A program made the position numbers and the translations under genes. DNA of 37,719 nucleotides from a virus: positions 1 to 37,719 of IMG/VR virus record IMGVR_UViG_3300044616_001451. One strand, given 5' to 3'. Under the pieces are notes generated by a model. It was not told the DNA's origin, searched no databases, and saw only the letters and a program-made list of their open reading frames with translations. Positions 19,593 to 26,139 of this stretch are shown in pieces (the first letter of the stretch is position 1; every line of letters begins with the position of its first letter).

Positions 19593-19855
19593 TTCTAATT
19601 GGGTTGTTTTCTAGTAGTGCCGTGGCTGAGGCGCAGTACTACTATTATCAGGCCCCAACTACGTATATGCCTTTGACTTGTGGCGTAACATGGACGGCTG
19701 ACTGTGAGGCTGCCGCAAGAATGCAAGAATTAGAAACCCAAGAGCAAATTTTGAAATCTTTAAAAAGACAAAATCTAGAGATCCAAAAGTTACAAAAACC
19801 GGAAAATGAAAATCACTTCCGGGATGTCATGGGGGATGGTCTTTATAAGCCATAA
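19574..19855 (+). CDS. secreted or periplasmic hypothetical protein
   Basis: The first 22 residues (MVKRALILIGLFSSSAVAEA) form a Sec signal with probable cleavage after AEA. The mature part is Tyr-rich (QYYYYQAPTTYMP), has a Cys pair (LTCGVTWTADCEA) that could form a disulfide, and then a helical Gln/Lys-rich stretch (LKRQNLEIQKLQKPENE). No lipobox is seen. A periplasmic role such as exclusion or envelope modification is possible. GGAG-like site in GGGAGATCGGACC before ATG 19574. Confidence 0.7.
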   Translation: MVKRALILIGLFSSSAVAEAQYYYYQAPTTYMPLTCGVTWTADCEAAARMQELETQEQILKSLKRQNLEIQKLQKPENENHFRDVMGDGLYKP

Positions 19856-19877
19856 AGGCCAATACACAAAATAATCC

Positions 19878-19929
19878 TTGACGCAAGGGCATGGTATATG
19901 TATTATACATATACCAACAAACAAGGGAG
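19878..19929 (+). promoter_or_regulatory. promoter-leader cassette with a 23-bp dyad
   Basis: TTGACG (19878-19883), 17 bp, TATTAT (19901-19906). The dyad GGTATATG-N7-CATATACC (19893-19915) covers the -10 and is perfect apart from its centre. The leader CATATACC, AACAAACAA, GGGAG (19908-19929) matches those at 12963 and 23149. Confidence 0.9.
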
Positions 19930-19936
19930 ATTAACC

Positions 19937-20329
19937 ATGGTCACCAAAGAAGACTTTAAATACCCGTTCCAGGTCAACGATGTTTTGCGGCGCATAACGC
20001 ACACACTCACAACCGTTGAATATACGGGGACCGAGCCTATTGGCGATTATGTCACCGTGACGGATTTTGTCTTCTACCCACAGGATATGAAGCGAAGCCG
20101 GTTTTCCGTTGTTGCGCCTGATTATGGGCAAAAGTCTATGCAGCAAGGGTCATTGTCTTTTGATGCCTTGGAATCGCTTGTAGGGGAAAAGGATTTTAAT
20201 GCTTTTCTTGGTTTCCTTCACGATCTTTGCAGTGATTTTGCCATAGGCGAAGATGAAGAAGGGCGCGTCAAATACGATTACGATACAGAAAAATGGGAAG
20301 AGGAAGAGATTCCTGATCCTGTTTATTAG
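19937..20329 (+). CDS. hypothetical protein (130 aa)
   Basis: ATG 19937 follows AAGGGAG, while an earlier in-frame Met at 19898 overlaps the promoter and is unlikely. The product reads MVTKEDFKYPFQVNDVLRRI, a beta-rich middle and an acidic end (AIGEDEEGRVKYDYDTEKWE, then EEEIPDPVY). Soluble, no membrane segment, no known family. It is first in a three-gene unit with the next two. Confidence 0.65.
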   Translation: MVTKEDFKYPFQVNDVLRRITHTLTTVEYTGTEPIGDYVTVTDFVFYPQDMKRSRFSVVAPDYGQKSMQQGSLSFDALESLVGEKDFNAFLGFLHDLCSDFAIGEDEEGRVKYDYDTEKWEEEEIPDPVY

Positions 20330-20340
20330 GGAGAATGATT

Positions 20341-20748
20341 ATGACGCCACAATACAGTCCGGATGATTTTGAAAGTATTGGAAACGATACTCATAATCAA
20401 TTTATTTTAATGAAAAAAACTACTATTGAAGAGCCTTTGATTGTGGTTTTGTCTTTGTATATTCAGTTTTTTTTACAGCCACTTGCTGCTAATAAAAAAT
20501 TAGCACGGGAGTTTGTTTCTTATTACAAAAAAAGAAACAAATTAACGGATAGAAGCAAAATACCTTATGGGTACGAATGCCGCTACGCTTCGGTAGATTT
20601 TGATACAAAAAAGCACACAATTATCAGGTTTAAAGTGATACTTGACTGGCACATGTTGGCCCAAATATGGATAGTGCGTTTATGGGATGCTGAAATAATA
20701 AAAGACCCCAAGTTTACTGATCAAACACCAAATACTACGGGAGAATGA
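20341..20748 (+). CDS. hypothetical protein (135 aa)
   Basis: GGGAGAATGATT precedes ATG 20341; the ATG at 20335 is too close to the ribosome site. The protein has PQYSPDDFESIGNDTHNQFI, a hydrophobic helix (IVVLSLYIQFFLQPLAANKK) and beta-rich C-terminal sequence (KHTIIRFKVILDWHMLAQIW). The next gene begins with the same GGGAGAATGATTATG leader, a small duplication of the translation start. Function unknown. Confidence 0.6.
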   Translation: MTPQYSPDDFESIGNDTHNQFILMKKTTIEEPLIVVLSLYIQFFLQPLAANKKLAREFVSYYKKRNKLTDRSKIPYGYECRYASVDFDTKKHTIIRFKVILDWHMLAQIWIVRLWDAEIIKDPKFTDQTPNTTGE

Positions 20749-20750
20749 TT

Positions 20751-21104
20751 ATGGACAACAACAAGCAATTCCAAACTTCTGAATCTCGCGCAAAATCAAA
20801 AAGAAAAGAGGAAATTATTGCAAAAAGAATAGAAATATATGAACAATTATCTTATCAAGAAATGAAAATACAAAGAGATCGTCTGTTTGCGGCACTTCAA
20901 GATACAGTAATTGACCAAAAATCCATGTTGGAAGGTTTTAAAAGAGTTATAGAGGACACTATGAATTGGGAGGATGCTCTTAATGACAGACATTATTACC
21001 CAGAACTTAGAAGTTTTGTTGTTAGTTTTGAACTCAATAAAAAGCTTATTTACGAGATTCTAAACTATAAGTTATCCGATGAGGATAAATGTACAAATTA
21101 CTGA
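20751..21104 (+). CDS. hypothetical helical protein (117 aa)
   Basis: Start ATG 20751 follows GGGAGAATGATT, the same leader as the gene before. The product is basic and helical at first (ESRAKSKRKEEIIAKRIEIY), with RDRLFAALQDTVIDQKSMLE and a later SFELNKKLIYEILNYKLS. A coiled-coil, perhaps DNA- or RNA-contacting, protein of unknown family. It converges on the minus-strand pair below, overlapping the end of the first by 7 bp. Confidence 0.6.
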   Translation: MDNNKQFQTSESRAKSKRKEEIIAKRIEIYEQLSYQEMKIQRDRLFAALQDTVIDQKSMLEGFKRVIEDTMNWEDALNDRHYYPELRSFVVSFELNKKLIYEILNYKLSDEDKCTNY

Positions 21105-21355
21105 TCAAACACCAGACACCCGCCCTGCTCTTTAACCCTATCCAGCAAATCGTCAATCTCTTGCCTCATGCTTTCTAGGCAATGCACAGATGCGCTAATA
21201 TGGTAGTTATCCGCGGTCTTTGCGTATTCTTTGGATATGCGACAAAGGCACTCAATGGTTTTGATGTTATTGCTTCTTAGGATAATGTCCTGAACGATCT
21301 CTAGCGGTGTGGATTTTCTGTTTTTGTATTTGAAAAAGTTAATTACCTTCGTCAT
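21098..21355 (-). CDS. hypothetical protein downstream of the regulator
   Basis: The start Met at 21355 (MTKVINFFKYKNRKSTPLEI) is preferred, because the longer frame to 21430 lies within the upstream gene. The 85-residue helical protein (IILRSNNIKTIECLCRISKE, MRQEIDDLLDRVKEQGGC) overlaps the regulator gene by 17 bp, so it is its partner in a two-gene operon. No known family. Confidence 0.6.
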   Translation of the reverse strand: MTKVINFFKYKNRKSTPLEIVQDIILRSNNIKTIECLCRISKEYAKTADNYHISASVHCLESMRQEIDDLLDRVKEQGGCLVFDQ

Positions 21356-21632
21356 ATTGGATTTTGCCTTCAAAATAGGCTTTTTTAATCTTTTCCGGCA
21401 CAAAACCAATCTCACGCGCCACATCGTCAATGCTTAGTTTAAAAAAACCGCAAAGACAACGCAAAAAACGCTCGTCCTTTGTTTTTTTAGATTTTGTTTC
21501 TAGATTTAAAATTTTCTGCACAATAGTGTCTTGACTGCCAAATTCTGCAAAAAAATCTGCAAGTCTTTCCCTAGACAATTCTTTTCTTTCACGCGCTTTT
21601 CTCAATAACTTACTTGCCATTGTTTTTTCCAT
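21339..21632 (-). CDS. candidate helix-turn-helix repressor (97 aa)
   Basis: The protein has a basic, helical first half (SKLLRKARERKELSRERLAD, then FFAEFGSQDTIVQKILNLE) and FLRCLCGFFKLSIDDVAREI in the second, consistent with an XRE-like helix-turn-helix fold though less typical than the protein at 11104. It is the only larger regulator candidate and is divergent from the plus operon at 21693. The operator in between matches those before several other operons. I therefore infer that it represses those promoters. Start at Met1 or Met5; the GGAAAA before Met5 favours the second. Confidence 0.5.
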   Translation of the reverse strand: MEKTMASKLLRKARERKELSRERLADFFAEFGSQDTIVQKILNLETKSKKTKDERFLRCLCGFFKLSIDDVAREIGFVPEKIKKAYFEGKIQYDEGN

Positions 21633-21646
21633 TGACTAGTTTCTGT

Positions 21647-21663
21647 GTATATAGTACATATAC
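21647..21663. promoter_or_regulatory. operator and overlapping divergent promoters
   Basis: GTATATAGTACATATAC is a near-perfect dyad over the plus-strand -10 TATAGT (21650-21655); the plus -35 is weak. On the minus strand TTGTTG-17-CTATAT would drive the regulator gene through the same site. The layout is that of an autoregulated switch. Confidence 0.75.
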
Positions 21664-21692
21664 CATACACACAACAAAAAGGAAAGTGTTTT

Positions 21693-21920
21693 ATGTCTAA
21701 AAAAACCAAGACTGAGATTGAATACGAATCGTTTCCCTTTTTTGGGCTTAATACAGATGTTGAGAAAACAAGCCAATACCTTAAGGACATGGCGGAAGAC
21801 GGGTACACCCTTTACTCAGAACAACTTGTCCTTAACAGTGAGGGTGGTATCCAGACGTTTATCCACAGAAAAATTGTGGATGCTACTGAGGTTAAAAAAG
21901 AGTCCTACCTTAACCCTTAA
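21693..21920 (+). CDS. hypothetical protein (75 aa)
   Basis: ATG 21693 is preceded by AAAAAGGAAAG; the earlier Met at 21645 is inside the operator. Product starts MSKKTKTEIEYESFPFFGLN and continues EKTSQYLKDMAEDGYTLYSE, with a beta-rich end. The first gene of the rightward operon that runs to the nuclease. Function unknown. Confidence 0.6.
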   Translation: MSKKTKTEIEYESFPFFGLNTDVEKTSQYLKDMAEDGYTLYSEQLVLNSEGGIQTFIHRKIVDATEVKKESYLNP

Positions 21921-22160
21921 ATGATACGCGATCGCTCTTTGGATGATGCGGAGATAGACGTGGTTTTTGAAGTGTTGCCTCGGCCGCACTTCATCATCAC
22001 ATTTTCCCCGTTCCCAGATGAGCCTGATTGCTTTGTTGAATGCGAGTTACCAGATTTGATATGGCAGGTGGTTTGCGACAAAATAGACGCTGGAGAAGAC
22101 CCCAGAACGCTATCAAACTGGCTTAGAATGTTATCTTATGAAATAGATGGAGCTGTGTAA
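21921..22160 (+). CDS. acidic hypothetical protein (79 aa)
   Basis: It begins directly after the stop of the previous gene (TAAATG). The protein is acidic with alternating beta and loop sequence (EIDVVFEVLPRPHFIITFSP, FVECELPDLIWQVVCDKID), and ends in a helix. It overlaps the next gene in an ATGA-type junction. No known family. Confidence 0.6.
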   Translation: MIRDRSLDDAEIDVVFEVLPRPHFIITFSPFPDEPDCFVECELPDLIWQVVCDKIDAGEDPRTLSNWLRMLSYEIDGAV

Positions 22161-22354
22161 TGAGTAATATCTTTAAAATAAGATTGTCTTTTGGTGTGTT
22201 GCTTTTATGCTTTGTTACATGGCTTTATTTTTTGAGACATACCTTATTAGATGGAGAGTTTGGCTTGGTTTTTCCATGGGTTATTGCTGGTCATTTTTTC
22301 CTTTTGGGCAATCAATACCGCGAAGAAAAGACAAACAAAGATGCTGATTCTTAA
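22160..22354 (+). CDS. two-span membrane protein (64 aa)
   Basis: Two hydrophobic stretches (LSFGVLLLCFVTWLYFLRHT and FGLVFPWVIAGHFFLL) separated by a short polar turn, with a charged tail (NQYREEKTNKDADS). It overlaps the preceding stop by one base. It precedes another membrane protein, and both are of unknown function. Confidence 0.6.
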   Translation: MSNIFKIRLSFGVLLLCFVTWLYFLRHTLLDGEFGLVFPWVIAGHFFLLGNQYREEKTNKDADS

Positions 22355-22502
22355 ACTCTCTTGCGCGGTGCTTTTCATCACCATCCTGGCCCTGCTGGCG
22401 TTGATTGTGGTGGATGATGAAAAGGTGTGCTTTGATTATGGCGCACTCAAGGATAGGGCCGTGGGTTTGGTTGTGGGATCTGAATCGGTGCCTGTGGAGT
22501 AA
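22341..22502 (+). CDS. small membrane or secreted protein (53 aa)
   Basis: ATG 22341 starts a short frame MLILKLSCAVLFITILALLA with one membrane or signal segment, then DDEKVCFDYGALKDRAVGLV. The longer in-frame form from 22251 is inside the previous gene and would be an unlikely hydrophobic extension. Cys8 in KLSCAV could belong to a weak lipobox, but the motif is poor. Function unknown. Confidence 0.55.
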   Translation: MLILKLSCAVLFITILALLALIVVDDEKVCFDYGALKDRAVGLVVGSESVPVE

Positions 22503-22508
22503 ATAACA

Positions 22509-22763
22509 ATGAGTGAAAAAGAAGAGCCAAAAGTTGTTTATGCAACAGTTAGGGACAGCGGGGATGAAGTGTTCCCTATGCTTGATATTGAATGTCGGTT
22601 TTCTGATGGTCGAAAATTTGCCGCTATTCAAGTTGACGGTGATTTTCCTGATTTAGCTGACAGTATACGGGCTTTTCTTTGCAAAGAAGGAAAAGAATTT
22701 TTTGAAATGAAAAAAATGAAAAACCCGAATGATCCGATTACCAAAATCTTTCCTAAAAGCTAA
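22509..22763 (+). CDS. hypothetical protein (84 aa)
   Basis: A soluble acidic/basic mixed protein (MSEKEEPKVVYATVRDSGDE, CRFSDGRKFAAIQVDGDFPD) ending in a basic helix. No clear Shine-Dalgarno site. Its end overlaps the nuclease gene by 35 bp, so it is cotranslated. Function unknown. Confidence 0.55.
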   Translation: MSEKEEPKVVYATVRDSGDEVFPMLDIECRFSDGRKFAAIQVDGDFPDLADSIRAFLCKEGKEFFEMKKMKNPNDPITKIFPKS

Positions 22764-23115
22764 AAAATCCACACCTAAAGCACCTAAAGTGCGAACTATC
22801 GAGCAATCCTCTGGACTTGAATGCAAGTTTCATTTTCTTTGGAATCTGCTGTCAAAGCACAACCTGGAAAAGGAATACAAATTTCACCCCGTGAGGAAAT
22901 GGCGGTTTGATTATGCCCACCCCAAAAGCAAAATTGCCATTGAGATTGAAGGGATTAACCCGCACAAAATGGGCCGTCACCAGACGCTTGTGGGCTACTC
23001 AAAGGACTGTGAGAAATACAACCAGGCGCAATTTATGGGTTGGAAGGTTTACCGTCTGACACAGTCAATGCTTACCGAAGACTGGATTCTGTTTATCAAC
23101 AATCAGATCAAATAA
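22729..23115 (+). CDS. PD-(D/E)XK-type endonuclease
   Basis: This 128-residue protein has the phage nuclease pattern KWRFDYAHPKSKIAIEIEG (Asp61, Glu72, Glu74 as metal ligands), then GRHQTLVGYSKDCEKYNQA with basic and polar residues, and GWKVYRLTQSM at the end. This resembles VSR-like or DUF559-type single-domain nucleases that are often coded next to recombination genes. It could resolve junctions or process concatemers with the ERF protein coded next. The start is uncertain, since no ribosome site precedes 22729. Confidence 0.75.
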   Translation: MIRLPKSFLKAKKSTPKAPKVRTIEQSSGLECKFHFLWNLLSKHNLEKEYKFHPVRKWRFDYAHPKSKIAIEIEGINPHKMGRHQTLVGYSKDCEKYNQAQFMGWKVYRLTQSMLTEDWILFINNQIK

Positions 23116-23118
23116 CCG

Positions 23119-23170
23119 TTGACTTAATCCTATGCTATGTGTATGGTACATATACCAACCAACAAGGGAG
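23119..23170 (+). promoter_or_regulatory. promoter-leader cassette before the annealing gene
   Basis: TTGACT (23119-23124), 17 bp, TATGGT (23142-23147). The right arm CATATACC is conserved but the left arm (GCTATGTG) is degenerate, so the operator (23134-23156) may be weaker. The leader AACCAACAA, GGGAG (23157-23170) matches the other cassettes. Confidence 0.9.
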
Positions 23171-23177
23171 TAAGGCA

Positions 23178-23864
23178 ATGAGTGTTTTATATGAATTGCA
23201 GAAAAATATCGCTGTTCCAAAAGACAAAAGAAATGATTTTGGGAAATATAATTATCGGACAGCCGAAGGCATTTTATCAGCGGCAAAAGCAGCCATGCCT
23301 GATGGTGTGAGCATTGTTCTCAGCGACGATGTTGTTGAGATTGGCGGGAATATCTTTGTCAAAGCCAAGGCCACGTTAAAATCAGGAACAGAGATTATTG
23401 CAGAGTCCTTTGGTTTTGCTGGTCACCCTCTTGAACTTAAAGGGATGGTACTTTCTCAAATAACGGGTTCTGCATCGTCTTACGCCCGTAAATACGCTTT
23501 ACAAGGTCTCCTGGCCATAGATGACAGCTCTGGCGACCCAGATGCTACAAACAAGCATGATAGCGCACCTACGGGCGGCATAACGCCCAAGACAGACTAT
23601 CGCAAGCCAACGCATCCCGCTGGTGAAACAGGGGATGGTCCTAAGCTGGCAAGCGATAAGCAAAAGGGGATGATCCAGGCTATATCAAAAAGCCTGAGCC
23701 AAGAGGTTGTCAATGACATAAAAATCAGCATGGGGATCAAACACAAAGATGACTGGACCTATTTAACGTCATTTAAGGCGTCAAAATTGATTGAGTCATT
23801 ACAGAATGCCCAAAAAGCATCTAAATCTGATCCGGTCCATGATGACATTCCCTGGCCTGAATAA
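23178..23864 (+). CDS. erf: ERF-family single-strand annealing protein
   Basis: ATG 23178 follows AAGGGAGTAAGGCA. The 228-residue protein has the ERF core: LYELQKNIAVPKDKRNDFGK, then YNYRTAEGILSAAKAAMPDG and the signature LKGMVLSQITGSASSYARKY followed by LQGLLAIDDSSGDPDA. ERF proteins form rings that anneal complementary single strands during phage recombination and circularisation of ends. A polar linker with Thr/Pro/Gly follows residue 130, and a small C-terminal domain (KQKGMIQAISKSLSQEVVND) completes it. It has its own promoter-leader cassette. The upstream gene is a nuclease, a functional match. Confidence 0.92.
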   Translation: MSVLYELQKNIAVPKDKRNDFGKYNYRTAEGILSAAKAAMPDGVSIVLSDDVVEIGGNIFVKAKATLKSGTEIIAESFGFAGHPLELKGMVLSQITGSASSYARKYALQGLLAIDDSSGDPDATNKHDSAPTGGITPKTDYRKPTHPAGETGDGPKLASDKQKGMIQAISKSLSQEVVNDIKISMGIKHKDDWTYLTSFKASKLIESLQNAQKASKSDPVHDDIPWPE

Positions 23865-23927
23865 TATGTTTGAAAATCAAGAAAATGCTGTGTAAGGTAA
23901 CAGAAAATTAACCAAAAAGGTGGATGA

Positions 23928-24221
23928 ATGAAGTGGTTTTTTTCATCTTCCAAACCCAAAACACCTAAAAAAAAGGAAGACACCATGAGTGAAGTGCAAC
24001 AACACCTGGCCGCCATTGATGAAGTTTACAAAACGGCATACTTTGCATTATCGCAAAGCCTGATCAATTCCGCATGGCGCATTATTAACTGCCCTGAGAT
24101 TATTGGAAAAATCACCAAGGCGGATGGGGAAAAACTGCTTCAATTTGCCATTTCTGATCCTCAAAATTTTGCTAACCAAGCCAAAAGCATTGTTGCCGAA
24201 GTGCAACAACGGGGAAACTAA
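23928..24221 (+). CDS. hypothetical protein between recombination and lysis genes
   Basis: GGTGGATGA is upstream of ATG 23928; a second good start is ATG 23985 after AAGGAAGACACC. The product has a basic N-terminus (KWFFSSSKPKTPKKKED) and a helical body (VYKTAYFALSQSLINSAWRI). No membrane span or signal. It stops 12 bp before the first lysis gene. Function unknown. Confidence 0.6.
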   Translation: MKWFFSSSKPKTPKKKEDTMSEVQQHLAAIDEVYKTAYFALSQSLINSAWRIINCPEIIGKITKADGEKLLQFAISDPQNFANQAKSIVAEVQQRGN

Positions 24222-24232
24222 GGGCCCCTGTT

Positions 24233-24472
24233 GTGGAGAACAACAGCAACACAAATACCAAGCTGCTTGTGACACTGCTTGGTATTGTCATCGCTACCAT
24301 TGCGGGGGCTGGCCCCTATTTTCTTCAGAGTCAAGCTGCCATAGATAAAAATATGGCCGTGATGGTAGCTTTGCAGCAAAAATCAGAGAAAGACTTTGAG
24401 AAATTAGAAGAGCGCGTCACCAACATCGAAAACGCCATCCCCACCCTTATTGCCAACCAGGGGGCTAAATAA
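24233..24472 (+). CDS. single-span, coiled-coil lysis-cassette protein (holin- or spanin-like)
   Basis: The GTG start at 24233 gives 79 residues: a short polar N-terminus, one membrane helix (LLVTLLGIVIATIAGAGPYF) and a coiled coil (KSEKDFEKLEERVTNIENAI) after it. No lipobox. The topology is that of small holin or inner-membrane spanin partners, and the gene overlaps the lysozyme start by one base. Which of the two roles applies cannot be told from sequence. Confidence 0.65.
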   Translation: MENNSNTNTKLLVTLLGIVIATIAGAGPYFLQSQAAIDKNMAVMVALQQKSEKDFEKLEERVTNIENAIPTLIANQGAK

Positions 24473-24945
24473 TGAACCATACTCTCAAATTATCTAAAGA
24501 TGGGGTGCGTTTAATCCATGCTTTTGAGGGGTGCGTTCTGCATATTTACAAATGCAGCGCTGGTTATGAAACAATCGGATGGGGCCACCGCGTATGGCCC
24601 GAAGAGATTGCTGAGTTTAGAAACGGAATCACTCAGGAACAGGCAGACGCTTTGTTTTTGGACGATGCCAAGAAAAAAGAAAACTCCGTCAACGATCTGA
24701 TTTTCTATCCCCTAAACCAAGGCCAGTTTGACGCACTCGTGTCCTTCACCTTTAACCTGGGGCGCAAGAACCTTGAGCAATCTACCTTGCGGCGCATGGT
24801 AAACGCAGGCCGTATGCACGAAGCATCCAAGGAGTTTGAACGCTGGATTTACATTAACAAAATACCCTCTAACGGCCTCCGCAGACGCAGACAGGCAGAA
24901 TCCTTAATGTTCCTTAACGATCCAAAATGGGAAGAGTTGCTGTGA
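24472..24945 (+). CDS. endolysin, GH24 lysozyme
   Basis: The 157-residue enzyme has the T4-type muramidase core. Glu19 in HAFEGC, Cys28 in YKCSAGY, and Thr34 in ETIGWGH are spaced E-8-x-5-T as in the E-D-T triad, with Cys in place of Asp. Later landmarks are FDALVSFTFNLGR and the C-terminal GLRRRRQAESLMFL. There is no signal peptide or anchor, so a pore-forming holin must release it. The length agrees with the family. Confidence 0.92.
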   Translation: MNHTLKLSKDGVRLIHAFEGCVLHIYKCSAGYETIGWGHRVWPEEIAEFRNGITQEQADALFLDDAKKKENSVNDLIFYPLNQGQFDALVSFTFNLGRKNLEQSTLRRMVNAGRMHEASKEFERWIYINKIPSNGLRRRRQAESLMFLNDPKWEELL

Positions 24946-25244
24946 AAGAACAATCTATCTACCAAGAAATTTTTGAAAACCTTAAGGGTGAAACCAACGT
25001 GCATTGGCTGTGCGTGGCTTTGAATGATAAACTGAACGAAATGTATAATTTTCTTCCTATCGTTGCCGCAACAATGCGCCTGAATTTGGATGACGTGGAA
25101 AAAGAAAAACGAGAAAGCCTGGAAGAAATTGTTGAATTTGTAGATGACCTTGCAGAACATATCCGTGTTGAACAATGCCGTCATATTGAAAAAATGAGAG
25201 AGTTCACAGGATTAAGGGAATACGGGAAAGGCATGAAACTATGA
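24942..25244 (+). CDS. helical hypothetical protein of the lysis cassette
   Basis: I chose GTG 24942, which overlaps the lysozyme TGA and follows GGAAGAG by five bases; ATG 24927 lacks a ribosome site. The 100-residue product is acidic and helical (VKEQSIYQEIFENLKGETNV, VEKEKRESLEEIVEFVDDLA) with no membrane segment. By position it may help lysis or be unrelated. Function unknown. Confidence 0.65.
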   Translation: MKEQSIYQEIFENLKGETNVHWLCVALNDKLNEMYNFLPIVAATMRLNLDDVEKEKRESLEEIVEFVDDLAEHIRVEQCRHIEKMREFTGLREYGKGMKL

Positions 25245-25750
25245 GTACATGGAAAGACGTTGGGGCATGGCTAAGCAGAAACGGCACGGAAGGCGCAAAC
25301 CTTGTCGGTTCACTTTTAACTGGAAACCTTGGAAATGCTGTAGAGGCTGGCGTAAAGCTGGTTTCTGGGGCCACCAACTACGCCACACCTGATTTGGCAC
25401 TCTCTGTCCTTCAAAACGATTCACAGGCTCTAGAACGGCTTAGAAAGATGGCTAACGACAATGAAGCCTCTATTCGCTCTCACCTGCTGGAAATGGAACG
25501 CATCCAGCTACAGGATGCCCAACTAGAACAAAAGGAAACGCAAGACACGATTAGGGCAGGCGACAGAGCGCAAGATATTTTTGTGCGCTCTACACGACCA
25601 GGGTTGGCTTGGTCTGGGTTTTTTGCAGCTTTCGCTTACATTATCGTCATGGATAATCCCAACGAATTTTTTTTCCAGCTTCTTATAGGGTTTCCGTACG
25701 CTTATATGGGAGCCAGGGCTTACGACAAATACCTGAAATCAAAGCAATAA
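25241..25750 (+). CDS. holin, 3-TM gene-transfer-agent type
   Basis: This 169-residue protein resembles the GTA_holin_3TM family. The N-terminal part has weak hydrophobic segments (GSLLTGNLGNAVEAGVKLVS), a helical middle (HLLEMERIQLQDAQLEQKET), the conserved block FVRSTRPGLAWSGFFAAFAY and a final hydrophobic segment (FFFQLLIGFPYAYMGARAYD). Such proteins release endolysin in alphaproteobacterial gene-transfer agents and phages. It overlaps the previous gene by 4 bp. With 24233 it gives two membrane proteins for one endolysin. Confidence 0.85.
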   Translation: MSTWKDVGAWLSRNGTEGANLVGSLLTGNLGNAVEAGVKLVSGATNYATPDLALSVLQNDSQALERLRKMANDNEASIRSHLLEMERIQLQDAQLEQKETQDTIRAGDRAQDIFVRSTRPGLAWSGFFAAFAYIIVMDNPNEFFFQLLIGFPYAYMGARAYDKYLKSKQ

Positions 25751-25754
25751 AATC

Positions 25755-26015
25755 ATGAAATACAAAAGAAAACCCGTTGAAATTGATGCCATGCAATATG
25801 ATGGGACACGCGATTCCTACTATGCCATGAAAGAACATTGGGGCATAGATTTTTTTGCAATGACTTACCATTATGATGATCGGTGTAGAATTCACATTGA
25901 AACTTTAGAGGGACCGATGCTTGCGTCTAAAGATGATTTTATCATTAAGGGTATGGAAGGTGAATTTTACCCGTGCAAACCGAGCATTTTTCACAAAAAA
26001 TATGAGCCTGCATAA
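25755..26015 (+). CDS. conserved small phage protein (86 aa)
   Basis: The sequence pattern MKYKRKPVEIDAMQYDGTRD, a central IHIETLEGPM, then KDDFIIKGMEGEFYPCKPSI and FHKKYEPA is that of a very common phage family of unknown function, often near lysis or tail genes. The length is usual, so the gene is intact. It is the last gene on this strand and is followed directly by a terminator. Confidence 0.8.
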   Translation: MKYKRKPVEIDAMQYDGTRDSYYAMKEHWGIDFFAMTYHYDDRCRIHIETLEGPMLASKDDFIIKGMEGEFYPCKPSIFHKKYEPA

Positions 26016-26068
26016 ATGCGGATGTCGTTCAGTCTAGCCTTAGAAAGCGAACCACCCGCATAGTTTTT
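26016..26068 (+). terminator. terminator at the end of the lysis operon
   Basis: ATGCGG (26016-26021) pairs with CCGCAT (26056-26061), with an inner GTTC/GAAC arm and an A-C mismatch, followed by AGTTTTTAT. It separates converging lysis and fibre operons. The 5' half also resembles the first arm of a tRNA-Gly, see findings. Confidence 0.65.
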
Positions 26069-26087
26069 ATGCCACAAAATTGATTGA

Positions 26088-26129
26088 CTAGCAACCCTTC
26101 CCGCCGCCTTTTCCTTTTTTCTTTTTCAT
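26088..26129 (-). CDS. 13-residue Lys/Gly peptide gene
   Basis: ATG 26129 is preceded by AAAGGAGTTTCT, a near-ideal ribosome site. The product is MKKKKGKGGGKGC, followed by TAG. It is last in the fibre operon. Such a short peptide is easy to dismiss, but the ribosome site is stronger than those of many longer genes here. Confidence 0.45.
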   Translation of the reverse strand: MKKKKGKGGGKGC

Positions 26130-26139
26130 AGAAACTCCT

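Noticed and set aside
26016-26061. Functional tRNA-Gly gene
   Set aside because: It is only about 46 bases, lacks anticodon and T arms, and has a mismatch in the acceptor stem.
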